Origin: JASLQO01 sp002327525
GTDB lineage: Bacteria > Pseudomonadota > Gammaproteobacteria > Pseudomonadales > Azotimanducaceae
Assembly (NCBI GenBank): GCA_030744435.1
Contig: JASLQO010000013.1
Location: forward strand, 124,001 to 188,000
DNA: 64,000 bases
Direction of reading: 5' to 3'
Below, in pieces: positions 25,207-34,292 of this stretch. Position numbers and translations under genes: made by a program. The notes below the pieces were generated by a model. It did not search any database. It saw only the letters and a program-made list of their open reading frames with translations, and had not been told where the DNA came from. How positions within the stretch are numbered: position 1 is the stretch's first letter; each line of letters begins with the position of its first letter.

Positions 25207-26706
25207 ATGTCCGAAGAGTTACTCATCAACGTCAGTCAATTCGAGACGCGCGTGGCCGTGGTCGGCCAGAACGTACTTCACGAGATCCACATTGAGCGCG
25301 CGGCCGGCTACAGTTTCACCGGCAACATCCACATTGGTAAAGTAGAACGCATCATACCCGGCATGCAGGCTGCATTCGTAAACGTCGGCCTCGCACGCCC
25401 CGGATTCCTGCACGTGCGTGATATCGTCGATCAGCGTGCCGTGCGCTCCGAAGACGGCAGCCCGGAGAAGTTGCCGGATATCCGCAGCCTCCTGCGCGAT
25501 GGTCAGGAACTGCTGGTGCAGGTCATCAAGGATCCCATCGGCAACAAAGGCGCGAGACTGACCACAAGGCTCTCCATTGCCTCGCGCTACATGGTGCTGA
25601 TGCCATTCAACGACCACATAGGCATCTCGCAGAAGGTGGGCAACGACGTCGAGCGAGAGCGGTTGGTACGCGTCGTCGAAGCGACACGCCGCGATGAGAA
25701 TGTGCATATGGGGTTCATTGCGCGAACCGCGGTTGAGGGTATCGATGAGGACACGATTCGACGCGACATCAACGTGCTGATTCGCATGTGGGATCGAATT
25801 CTCGAAAACCGCGCCCGCTACGGCTGTCCAGCGCTCGTTTACGAAGAACTTCCCCTGCATATTCGCATGGTGCGCGATCTTGCTCACCCGGGGCTCGAGA
25901 AGATACACATCGACGATGAATCCACACACGAGCGTGTGCGTGAGTTCGTCGATCAGTTCGTGCCGGAGTTCAGCGAGCGGGTGTCGCACTACGATGACGA
26001 ACGGCCGTTGTTCGAGCGCTACTCCATAGAAGAAGAGGTGGCCAGGGCACTGGAACCCAGGGTGGCCATGAAATGTGGCGGTTATCTGATTGTGGAGCAG
26101 ACCGAGGCGATGACCACGATAGACGTCAATACGGGTAGTTTTCTCGGATCGCACAATCTTGAGGAGACGGTGTTTCGCACCAACCTGGAAGCGGCGGGCA
26201 TGATCCCACGCCAGCTCAGGCTCAGAAACCTCGGCGGCATCATCGTCATAGACTTCATCGACATGGCGGATGTGGAGCATCAGCGACAGGTGTTGAGAAC
26301 GCTCGAGAAAGCCTGTGATCTGGATCCGGCACGCATACATCTGGAAGGATTTTCATCGCTGGGGCTCGTGCAGATGAGCCGCAAACGTACGCGCGAAAGT
26401 CTGGCGCAACAGTTTTGCGAGCCGTGCCAGGTGTGCGATGGGGTGGGAACCGTGAAGACCAGCGAGAGTACCTGCATCGAAGTGTTCCGCGCGATACTTC
26501 AGGATGCGCGGCGCCGCGGTTGTGACGAAAACGGCGAATACCTCATTCGCGTTCCCGAAGACGTTGTGGATCGGCTGCTCGATGAAGATGCAGAACAGCT
26601 GGCCGCGCTTTCGCACAGCATCAATCGCGATGTCAGGATTCAGGTTGAGCCGAGCTACGGTCCCGGCCAGTTCGATGTGGTCGTGATCCAGGACGCGCGG
26701 CGCTGA
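25207..26706 (+). CDS. rng: Ribonuclease G
   Basis: A 499-residue endoribonuclease of the RNase E/G family, which trims 16S rRNA 5' ends and some mRNAs. The N-terminus MSEELLINVSQFETRVAVV and the S1 domain (IHIGKVERIIPGMQAAFVNVG) are typical. The catalytic acids sit in TIDVNTGSF and IIVIDFIDM, and the zinc-link cysteines in CEPCQVC. There is no RNase E-like C-terminal scaffold, which identifies it as RNase G. The frame extends to 25165, but ATG 25207 gives the family start. The 156-bp gap before it contains an imperfect dyad near 25118-25132 and no gene. Confidence 0.95.
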   Translation: MSEELLINVSQFETRVAVVGQNVLHEIHIERAAGYSFTGNIHIGKVERIIPGMQAAFVNVGLARPGFLHVRDIVDQRAVRSEDGSPEKLPDIRSLLRDGQELLVQVIKDPIGNKGARLTTRLSIASRYMVLMPFNDHIGISQKVGNDVERERLVRVVEATRRDENVHMGFIARTAVEGIDEDTIRRDINVLIRMWDRILENRARYGCPALVYEELPLHIRMVRDLAHPGLEKIHIDDESTHERVREFVDQFVPEFSERVSHYDDERPLFERYSIEEEVARALEPRVAMKCGGYLIVEQTEAMTTIDVNTGSFLGSHNLEETVFRTNLEAAGMIPRQLRLRNLGGIIVIDFIDMADVEHQRQVLRTLEKACDLDPARIHLEGFSSLGLVQMSRKRTRESLAQQFCEPCQVCDGVGTVKTSESTCIEVFRAILQDARRRGCDENGEYLIRVPEDVVDRLLDEDAEQLAALSHSINRDVRIQVEPSYGPGQFDVVVIQDARR

Positions 26707-26734
26707 GAGGCGCTCGCCCAGGAGAAGTCGCGTA

Positions 26735-29700
26735 ATGCATCGCCTGATCCTGCGTCCGGCATTCGCCTTCACCACCTTCGTACTGGTCGTGCTGGCGGTG
26801 CTCCAGATTACAGGGCGCATCGGCATGGCGCTGGCCTATCGGCTGGAGCCCGCGGTCAATGAGATCCTGGCAACGCAACATGTTAGTGTGCGTGGGCTGA
26901 GCGGTTCCTGGCGGGGCCTGAACCCAGTCATACACGCAGCGGAGATCACCTTTCCGGCTGGCTTCGTGCGTCGAGCGCATGTCGAGCTGGACTGGCTAGA
27001 GAGTCTGGGCCGTGGTCATCTGGTTCTGCAGCACGCTGAGGTAGACGACGCACTGGTTGCGCTGGAGCGTACGGAAAGGGGCTGGTGGTTGGCCGGTATG
27101 CAAAGGGGCGCATCGAGGGTCGATGTCTGGCCGATTATCAATCATAGCGATGAACTGCGGCTGCGTGGTCGCGTCATGGTGGTTGAGCGGCCTGATAGTG
27201 TTGTGGACATCGAGGTCAAGGCGGTCAATCGCGGTGGCTATCACGGCGCGGATCTGAACCTTAGTAGCCGTGCGTGTGACGAGTGCGTGCTGGCTGTCGT
27301 GTGGCGGCGTTCCGACCCACTGTGGGGGGTGGACGAGGGTTGGGAAAGACTTTGGGCGAAAGGCGAGGTCGCGCTACCGGGCGGTTTATTCGATTGGCCG
27401 GGACGGGACGATGCGATCCTGGTGCCGAGGGTGTCGGTGCGGGCTGACTGGTCGGCGCGGGGAGGCATTGGCGGCGGCAGCGGCGAGATCGGGGTGCTGG
27501 ACGTTGCCCTGCCGGACGGCGTGAGAACCTCGGCGGTGCTCGCCGCGGGCGTGCGTTCCGAAGGCGATATACACCATGGCGAGATCGACAGGTTGCAATG
27601 GAGGGTCGACGATGAGGCTGTCGAGTTTGCATCGATCTTCTTCGAGGGCTCGCGGGCGGGCGTCCAGTTATGGATGCGTGAACTGACGATGGCCAAGGTG
27701 GGTGAGATTCGGCATGCGCTCACGAATGCACTGAGAGGTATGGAGAAAGGGCACGAGTGGCTGGTCAGCCTCAATCCGGGCGGCAAGCTCCTGAATCTGA
27801 GGGGGTTCGTCGGTACCGGGGAACTGGCGTACGCTGCGACCGTGGCCGATATCGCGCTGGATGGGCATCGGGGCATTCCGTTTACTCGCAATGCCAGCAC
27901 CGAGGTGGTCGGGTACGAACACGGGCTGCGGCTGAGCGTCAATGCCACTGACCTCCAGTTGGGATTTCCCGCCACCTTCAGAGACGACTGGGATATCGAG
28001 CAGGCGCAGGGCATGCTGGATATCTGGTTTGGTAATGGCTACATCGGTATCCGGGCCCCGGCGTTCGCGGTGGTTCGCGGAACGACGCATGCCGCGGGTA
28101 GTTTGGCGCTGGTTCGACCACCGCAGCGTGATGAGACGAGACTCTCGCTCCTGATCGCCGTCGATCAAGCGAGCGTAGCCCAGGCCAAGACCTACGTGCC
28201 ATACAAGCTGCCGGAGGCGGTGACGCGCTGGTTGGCGGACGGACCACGCAAGGGGCGGCTGTCGGACATCACTTTTGCCTTTCACGGTCGTGTGAAGGCG
28301 GGAAGTCCCGCCTTCACACGGCGTTTCGCGCTCGATGCGGCCGCCGAGCAAGCGACCGTCAGTTACCACCCGGACTGGCCCCTGGCAAGCGAAGTGTCGG
28401 GGCACCTCTCGCTCAGCGGACGGCGGGGAACAATGACCGTACGAGACGGTCACAGCCTCGGTGCGGTGCTTAGAGGTGGCGAGGTGCGGTTACACGACAA
28501 TGGCGCGTGGCTCGAAGTGGAACTCGATACCCAATTTGATGCGGGTGCCGGGCTCGATTTCATCCGGCAATCGCCGTTAGCACAGACCATGCCCTTCGTT
28601 ACGCAGGAGTGGAGTGCCTCGGGGCCTGCTGTGCTGCGTGGTGTGCTCGTGATTCCGCTCAACAAAGATCGTGCATCTGTGAGCCTCGATGCCGATCTCA
28701 TGGTGTCGTTGGAAGGGATCGGGCTGCATATGCCCGAATGGCGCATGCCACTCGAGGGATTGACCGGGGAGATCGGCTTTCGCTACCCGAGGCTGCTCAC
28801 CAGCCATGAGGTGAACGGGACGTTGCTGGGTTATCCCATCCAGACCTTCATCGTCTCGGATGAACACTCGGTTCGATTTTCTGCCACGGGCCGGGCCAGT
28901 CCGGATGTGGCCTGGCACCTCGCCGACATGCGTGGCTGGCCGTTCGTGACCGGCACGTTCGACTACCAGGCCGAGCTGAGCATTACGCCCGATGGCCCGG
29001 GTGTGGAGGTCAGGATCAATACCGACCTGGCTGGAGTAGGGGTGGAGCTACCGGCACTGCTCGGAAAAACGGCACGCGCTGCGCGCCAGAGCAGTATGAA
29101 CCTGCAGTTCCTGGACGAATACACGGCCCTGCGATTCGAGTATGGCGATGTGAACGGATGGCTGCATCTGGACGGAGCGCCGGTCCGGGGTTCGGTGGGG
29201 CTCGGAGTGGCGCATCCCATGGTTGCTAGCGACGCGAGCGTAGTCGTCGTATCGGGAGAACTGGAACGTGTTGATCTGGAAGAGTTCGTGGCGATCACGG
29301 AACAGGTGGGCGATCGACCGGTGAACTGGCGGCTGCGCAACGTACGGCTCGGTGAACTGGTCATAGGAGATACACCCGTTCCTGACATGAGGGTGGATGG
29401 CGAGCGGCGCAGTGAGGCTGCTTACCTTGCTTTCGACAGCGATATGGCTGCAGGGGAGCTCACCAACCCGGATTCGGGCCCGCTGTTATTGGACCTGAAA
29501 CACGTTCGCCTGCCTGGATACGCGCCGGAAGAACAGGCTGGAGGGGTTTCTCCGCTGAGCGCGGGAGGGGAGGTGTCGGCCGGCGAGGATCCGTTGCATC
29601 CTCACACCATGGCAACCCTGCCGCGCGCTGATGTCACCATCGCCGAAGCAATCGTCGGTGAGGATCACCTCGGCAGTTGGTCGTTCGCTGTCGAGCCAAA

Positions 29701-30472
29701 AGAGAGCGGTGTGGCGTTCACCGATATAGCAGCAAAGCTCAAGGGCGTCGATCTGACCTCACCCGGCGGCCTGTGGTGGGACGCCTCGCACAATCGATCC
29801 AGCGGTGAGGTTCGGCTATCGATGGGTGACCTGGCGGATGTGCTGCCGCAATGGGGGTATGCACCGAGTCTCGAGTCCGAGCAGGCCAGCATCGAAGCGG
29901 CTCTGAGCTGGCCGGGCTCTCCATTGAACATCGCCATCGAGGGACTGGCCGGTAGCCTCGAATTCGGTGCCGACAACGGTCGTTTTCTTGAGGCTGACGG
30001 CAGCGGGGCCCTGCGGATCTTCAGTCTCCTGAATTTCACCGCCATCACCAAGCGTCTGTCCTTCGACTTCTCCGATGTGGTGGGTAAAGGGGTGAGCTTT
30101 GATACCATCCGCGCCTCCGTGGATTTCGATGCGGGTGTGATGCGCTTTCGCGAACCCATGGTGGTAGACGGCACTGGATCGAAGTTCCAGATTGGTGGTG
30201 CCGTCAATCTCGTGGATGAGTCGCTTGATGGCGAGATGATTCTCACACTGCCGGTCGGCAAGGGATTGCCCTGGTACGCGGTGTACATGGGACTGGCAAA
30301 TCCGCTGTTGGGAGTGGGCGTGCTGGTAGGGGAGCGGGTGCTGCGCAAACCGCTGGAACAGGTTTCGAGTTTCAAATACCGCATCACCGGCGAACTCGCC
30401 GATCCTCAGGTGGAGTTCGTCAGCATGTTCGGCGCGGAGATGGAGAATGCGGAGATGGATGCAGGAAGATGA
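26735..30472 (+). CDS. yhdP: YhdP, AsmA-like phospholipid transport protein
   Basis: A 1245-residue protein with one N-terminal membrane helix (residues ~8-32) followed by a very long beta-rich periplasmic part, as in TamB/YhdP-type bridge proteins. With TamB and YdbH, YhdP carries phospholipids to the outer membrane. Family marks are LSGSWRGLNPVI near residue 55, repeated DUF3971/AsmA-type segments and the end block GRFLEADGSGALRIFSLLNF with LTLPVGKGLPW. It lies 28 bp after rng, in the usual order before tldD. Confidence 0.92.
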   Translation: MHRLILRPAFAFTTFVLVVLAVLQITGRIGMALAYRLEPAVNEILATQHVSVRGLSGSWRGLNPVIHAAEITFPAGFVRRAHVELDWLESLGRGHLVLQHAEVDDALVALERTERGWWLAGMQRGASRVDVWPIINHSDELRLRGRVMVVERPDSVVDIEVKAVNRGGYHGADLNLSSRACDECVLAVVWRRSDPLWGVDEGWERLWAKGEVALPGGLFDWPGRDDAILVPRVSVRADWSARGGIGGGSGEIGVLDVALPDGVRTSAVLAAGVRSEGDIHHGEIDRLQWRVDDEAVEFASIFFEGSRAGVQLWMRELTMAKVGEIRHALTNALRGMEKGHEWLVSLNPGGKLLNLRGFVGTGELAYAATVADIALDGHRGIPFTRNASTEVVGYEHGLRLSVNATDLQLGFPATFRDDWDIEQAQGMLDIWFGNGYIGIRAPAFAVVRGTTHAAGSLALVRPPQRDETRLSLLIAVDQASVAQAKTYVPYKLPEAVTRWLADGPRKGRLSDITFAFHGRVKAGSPAFTRRFALDAAAEQATVSYHPDWPLASEVSGHLSLSGRRGTMTVRDGHSLGAVLRGGEVRLHDNGAWLEVELDTQFDAGAGLDFIRQSPLAQTMPFVTQEWSASGPAVLRGVLVIPLNKDRASVSLDADLMVSLEGIGLHMPEWRMPLEGLTGEIGFRYPRLLTSHEVNGTLLGYPIQTFIVSDEHSVRFSATGRASPDVAWHLADMRGWPFVTGTFDYQAELSITPDGPGVEVRINTDLAGVGVELPALLGKTARAARQSSMNLQFLDEYTALRFEYGDVNGWLHLDGAPVRGSVGLGVAHPMVASDASVVVVSGELERVDLEEFVAITEQVGDRPVNWRLRNVRLGELVIGDTPVPDMRVDGERRSEAAYLAFDSDMAAGELTNPDSGPLLLDLKHVRLPGYAPEEQAGGVSPLSAGGEVSAGEDPLHPHTMATLPRADVTIAEAIVGEDHLGSWSFAVEPKESGVAFTDIAAKLKGVDLTSPGGLWWDASHNRSSGEVRLSMGDLADVLPQWGYAPSLESEQASIEAALSWPGSPLNIAIEGLAGSLEFGADNGRFLEADGSGALRIFSLLNFTAITKRLSFDFSDVVGKGVSFDTIRASVDFDAGVMRFREPMVVDGTGSKFQIGGAVNLVDESLDGEMILTLPVGKGLPWYAVYMGLANPLLGVGVLVGERVLRKPLEQVSSFKYRITGELADPQVEFVSMFGAEMENAEMDAGR

Positions 30473-30508
30473 GCTTGGGAGATGCAGTGATGGAGATGGC
30501 AGGTATGG

Positions 30509-31951
30509 ATGAGTAGTGTCCTCGACTGTGCGCGTGATCGTCTGTGGGCGCCGGCCGGCATTGATCAGAGTGACGTGGAAAAGGTGATAGACCGGCTTGC
30601 CGGACCCGCGATCGATATGGGAGAAGTGTTCTTCCAGAACCAGAAATCGGAAAGCTGGGCGCTGGAGGACGGCATCGTCAAGGAAGGTAGCTTCAGCGTG
30701 GATCGAGGTGTGGGCGTGCGTGCGGTCAGCGGTGAAAAGACCGGATTTGCGTATGCGGAGGACATTCTGCTGCCGGCACTCGGCAAGGCGGCGGACGCAG
30801 CGCGGACCATTGCAGGGCGCGGTGATGCGGGCAGCGTGAGTGCGTGGCGTCGCTGCGATGCCATCTCGCGTTACCCGGCGCTCGATCCGTTGCCGACGCT
30901 TTCCGGTGAAGACAAGGTCGCGCTGCTGATGCGTGCCGACCATGCGGCACGAACGGCCGACGAGCGGGTGGACGAAGTGAACGTAAGGCTTGCTGCGAGC
31001 CATGAGTCGGTGCTCGTTATAGCGACGGACGGTACGCTGGCAGGCGACATCCGCCCACTGGTGAGGATGGATGTATCGGTGATCGTCGAGCACGACGGCC
31101 GTCGAGAACGTGGTTTTGCAGGGGGCGGAGGGCGGCGCAGCCTGGTGGGATTCGACGATGACTGGGTAGAGGAGCTTGCTCGGGAAGCGGTGCGCACCGC
31201 GCTGGTCAACCTCGAGGCGGATGCTGCGCCGGCAGGACCCATGACCGTGGTGCTGGGTCCTGGTTGGCCCGGCGTGTTGCTGCATGAAGCCGTCGGACAC
31301 GGGCTGGAGGGTGATTTCAATCACAAAGGCAGTTCCGCGTTCGCGGGTAAGGTGGGGCAACCTGTCGCATCGGAGCTGTGCACAGTGGTCGACGATGGCA
31401 CGATGGACGGACGCAGGGGATCACTCACGGTGGACGATGAGGGAACGCCGAGCAGCGAGACGGTGCTTATCGAAAAGGGTGTCCTGCAAGGTTACATGCA
31501 GGACAAACTGAACGCGCGACTGATGGGCACGATATCCACGGGTAATGGTCGGCGGCAGTCGTATGCGTCTCTGCCCATGCCGCGTATGACCAATACATAT
31601 CTGCGTCCCGGCGAAAGCGATCCCGAAGAGATTATCGCGAGTGTCAAGAAGGGTGTGTTTGCTGCGAATTTCGGCGGCGGGCAGGTGGATATCACCTCTG
31701 GGCGCTTCGTGTTCTCTGCAACCGAGGCGTATTTGATCGAAGGTGGCAAGATGACGCGCCCGATCCGTGGCGCGACTCTGATCGGCAACGGGCCCGAAGT
31801 AATGGGGCGCGTGTCCATGGTCGGCAACGACCTGGAAATCGACCACGGTGTGGGTGTATGTGGTAAGGACGGACAGTCGGTGCCGGTGGGCGTGGGTCAG
31901 CCGACGCTCAAGATTGACGAGGTGATCGTAGGCGGAACCAGCACCGGGTGA
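30509..31951 (+). CDS. tldD: Metalloprotease subunit TldD
   Basis: A 480-residue subunit of the TldD/TldE zinc protease, which removes leaders from modified peptides such as microcin B17 and degrades CcdA. The active subunit is identified by HEAVGHGLEGD (the HExxxH-type zinc site) near residue 259, followed by the GSSAFAGKVGQ segment. Its partner pmbA (tldE) is only two genes away, across the divergent darP. The C39 exporter at 13943 is another peptide-processing gene in the window, but nothing links them. Confidence 0.95.
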   Translation: MSSVLDCARDRLWAPAGIDQSDVEKVIDRLAGPAIDMGEVFFQNQKSESWALEDGIVKEGSFSVDRGVGVRAVSGEKTGFAYAEDILLPALGKAADAARTIAGRGDAGSVSAWRRCDAISRYPALDPLPTLSGEDKVALLMRADHAARTADERVDEVNVRLAASHESVLVIATDGTLAGDIRPLVRMDVSVIVEHDGRRERGFAGGGGRRSLVGFDDDWVEELAREAVRTALVNLEADAAPAGPMTVVLGPGWPGVLLHEAVGHGLEGDFNHKGSSAFAGKVGQPVASELCTVVDDGTMDGRRGSLTVDDEGTPSSETVLIEKGVLQGYMQDKLNARLMGTISTGNGRRQSYASLPMPRMTNTYLRPGESDPEEIIASVKKGVFAANFGGGQVDITSGRFVFSATEAYLIEGGKMTRPIRGATLIGNGPEVMGRVSMVGNDLEIDHGVGVCGKDGQSVPVGVGQPTLKIDEVIVGGTSTG

Positions 31952-31955
31952 TCCG

Positions 31956-32444
31956 TTAGTGGCCGGAATCGTCACGCAGCCAGCGGAACAGAGTACGGGC
32001 GAGTTTCTTTCGGGCCGCCTCGTCGGCAGCGGTGCGGGCGCGGTGCACCATCCGGCGAAGTCGGGAACGATCAGCAAGCGGGTGCTCGGCAATGTAGTCG
32101 TCGACGCTGGCAGTGCCTGACAGCAGTGCGTCGCGCCAACGTTCGGTCTGATGAAACTGGTGCCGCGCGGCAGCACTGGTACGCTCGAGATTGGCCAGCG
32201 CCTGTTCGATGGTGTCGATGTCTTCTTCGCGCATCAGATGCCCGACATACTGACGATGGCGTTTGCGGGCGGGATTGGAGGTAATGCGAGCGCCTTCGGT
32301 GAGTGCGGCGGCGAGATCGTCGGACATCGGAATGGTGGAGAGCGCCTCGGCGCTGAGGCCCGCCAGGCGCTGACCTAGTTGGACGAGCTGCTGTGAGCGG
32401 CGCTTGAGTTCGGACTTGCTGGGTCTCTCGACGGGATTGGTCAT
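31956..32444 (-). CDS. darP: DarP/YjgA-family ribosome-associated protein (DUF615)
   Basis: A 162-residue basic, helical protein. KSELKRRSQQLVQLGQRL is the characteristic opening of YjgA/DarP, and R.RQYVGHLMR is the central motif. DarP helps late 50S subunit assembly. ATG 32444 is chosen because the 36 further upstream residues of the open frame lack family character. It sits between tldD and pmbA on the opposite strand, divergent from pmbA, the arrangement seen in many gammaproteobacteria. Confidence 0.92.
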   Translation of the reverse strand: MTNPVERPSKSELKRRSQQLVQLGQRLAGLSAEALSTIPMSDDLAAALTEGARITSNPARKRHRQYVGHLMREEDIDTIEQALANLERTSAAARHQFHQTERWRDALLSGTASVDDYIAEHPLADRSRLRRMVHRARTAADEAARKKLARTLFRWLRDDSGH

Positions 32445-32497
32445 GGATTTGAAGGGTAGCAAAAGCTCTGCGGGTCGGATAACGGAAACGGCGGTGA

Positions 32498-33856
32498 ATG
32501 ACGGTGAATGATGTAGTCGCAACGGGCGGTCTGAGTGGTGAAGAAGACACACTCAACTCGCTGGTGAGTGAGATTCTCGGTGAGGCGCAGAAGCAGGGTG
32601 CCACGGCGGCCGAGGTGTCCGTGACCCAGGACGAGGGATTGGCGGTCACGGTGCGCAACGAGGAAATAGAGACGGTTGAGTTCAACCAGGACCGCGGTTT
32701 TGGTATCGCCGTTTACGTTGGCAAGTGCAAGGGCTCTGCGAGCACCTCCGACAGCTCCATTGCGGCTATCAGCGATACGGTGAGGGCTGCGCTCGACATC
32801 GCGCGCCATACCCAGGAAGACCCGGCCAGCGGACTGGCGGATGCGGAGCGCATGGCGACACTGCTGCCGGATCTGGATCTCTATCATCCCATGGAGATGA
32901 CGACCGATCAGGCCGTTGAAATCGCGCTCGAGTGCGAGAAGGCAGGGCTCGGACATGATGAGCGCATTCGCAACTCCGACGGCGTGCAGGTCTCCAGCCA
33001 GCAGTCCTGCCGCGTGTACGGCAATTCGCATGGCTTTATCGGCAGCTATCTGGCCACGCGTTTCGGTACCAGTTGTGTGTTCATCGGCGAAGACGACAAC
33101 GGCATGCAGCGAGACTACTGGTACACGGTTGCCCGCGATTTCGATGTACTCGATGCACCCGAGGCGGTCGGTATCGAAGCGGCGCGCCGCACGGTGGCGA
33201 GACTCTCACCGCGCAAGGTCGCTACGGGCTCTTATCCGGTGCTGTTTTCACCACAGATGGCGAGTGGCCTTATCAGCCATCTGCTGGGTGCGATCAGTGG
33301 CGGAGCGTTGTACCGCAAGGCTTCGTTTCTGCTCGATTCGATGGGGCAAACGGTGATGGCTAAAGACCTGACTGTGGTGGAGGAACCGCACCTGAGTGGG
33401 CGTCTCGGAAGTGCGGCGTTCGATGGTGAGGGTGTGGGCACCTGGAGCAAGGCGTTCGTTGAGCAGGGTGTGGTGGAGAACTACGTGTTGTCGAGTTACT
33501 CGGCGCGCAAGCTGGAACTTGAGACCACCGGTAACGCCGGTGGTGTGCACAACGTCTCATTGAGGGGAGACGCGCGCCCGTTTGCCAGTCTGCTCGAGGG
33601 GATGGGCGACGGTTTGTACGTCACCGAGCTGATGGGCCAAGGGGTCAATGGTGTCACGGGAGACTACTCGCGCGGTGCCTCTGGGTTCTGGGTGGAAGGC
33701 GGCGAGATCTGCTACCCGGTGGACGAGGTCACCATAGCAGGCAATCTGAAGGACATGCTGAAGAACCTCGTCGCCATAGGCGACGACGTCGATCTGCGTC
33801 TGAACGTCGCTACACCGAGCGTGCTGGTAGGAGAACTGATGGTGGCCGGGGAGTAA
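32498..33856 (+). CDS. pmbA: Metalloprotease partner subunit PmbA/TldE
   Basis: A 452-residue TldE subunit. It shows the shared TldD/E fold, with FNQDRGFGIAVYVGKCKGSAS near the N-terminus and GNAGGVHN and YSRGASGFWVEGGEI near the C-terminus, but lacks the HExxxH site that TldD has. Together they form the heterodimeric protease. The start ATG 32498 lies 53 bp from the divergent darP start. The stop is three bases from the far end of the RidA-like reading frame, so the genes are convergent. Confidence 0.94.
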   Translation: MTVNDVVATGGLSGEEDTLNSLVSEILGEAQKQGATAAEVSVTQDEGLAVTVRNEEIETVEFNQDRGFGIAVYVGKCKGSASTSDSSIAAISDTVRAALDIARHTQEDPASGLADAERMATLLPDLDLYHPMEMTTDQAVEIALECEKAGLGHDERIRNSDGVQVSSQQSCRVYGNSHGFIGSYLATRFGTSCVFIGEDDNGMQRDYWYTVARDFDVLDAPEAVGIEAARRTVARLSPRKVATGSYPVLFSPQMASGLISHLLGAISGGALYRKASFLLDSMGQTVMAKDLTVVEEPHLSGRLGSAAFDGEGVGTWSKAFVEQGVVENYVLSSYSARKLELETTGNAGGVHNVSLRGDARPFASLLEGMGDGLYVTELMGQGVNGVTGDYSRGASGFWVEGGEICYPVDEVTIAGNLKDMLKNLVAIGDDVDLRLNVATPSVLVGELMVAGE

Positions 33857-33919
33857 ATGTCATGCGTGAGCAATGCACTTGGTTTTGATCAGCAAGTCCG
33901 GTTCCACCAACCCGGCGAC

Positions 33920-34276
33920 TTATACCAGTGTGTTTGATACGTCCTGGGTGGTGCTGCCCGGCAGCTCCACCAGTCGCGTTTCGAGCATCGCGTCCACGTT
34001 CGCCATGACGGCCTGAATGTCGGTGGCGAACCAGGTCTCATCCATTATGCGATCCGGTGCCACACCGAATTCGGACAATACTTCGAGCACGTTCAGATAG
34101 GCCTGGCGTGTCTGGGCGCAGATATCGCCGACACCTATCGTTGCTCCCTCATCATCGATCCCGACCTGGCCTGCCAGAGTCAGAATGTCGCCGATTCTAA
34201 GGCCGCTGGCGATGAGATCGCCGAAGGGTCCGGTACGTACGATCTGTTTTTTTTGCTCATGTTCCCGGCCCGTCAT
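33920..34276 (-). CDS. RidA/YjgF-family protein cut by an internal ochre codon
   Basis: As read, 118 residues: a RidA-like fold (GDILTLAGQVGIDDEG, TRQAYLNVLEVLSEFGVAPDRIM) that ends at a TAA at 33920. The same frame continues for 19 more codons, VAGLVEPDLLIKTKCIAHA, to a TGA at 33860; this is the normal last strand of the fold. The TAA therefore falls inside the gene, at a position usually occupied by Glu or Gln, one base change away. The Arg that binds the imine carboxylate in canonical RidA appears as Asn (SNTLV), so deaminase activity is doubtful. It follows the deiodinase-like gene by 16 nt. Confidence 0.7.
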   Translation of the reverse strand: MTGREHEQKKQIVRTGPFGDLIASGLRIGDILTLAGQVGIDDEGATIGVGDICAQTRQAYLNVLEVLSEFGVAPDRIMDETWFATDIQAVMANVDAMLETRLVELPGSTTQDVSNTLV

Positions 34277-34292
34277 CGCACACCCGCCGTTA

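Noticed and set aside
25219..26340. 373-codon minus-strand ORF opposite rng
   Set aside because: Antisense shadow; RNase G on the plus strand has all family motifs.
29816..31360. 514-codon minus-strand ORF opposite yhdP/tldD
   Set aside because: Antisense to two well-supported genes, His/Arg-rich shadow composition, no domains.
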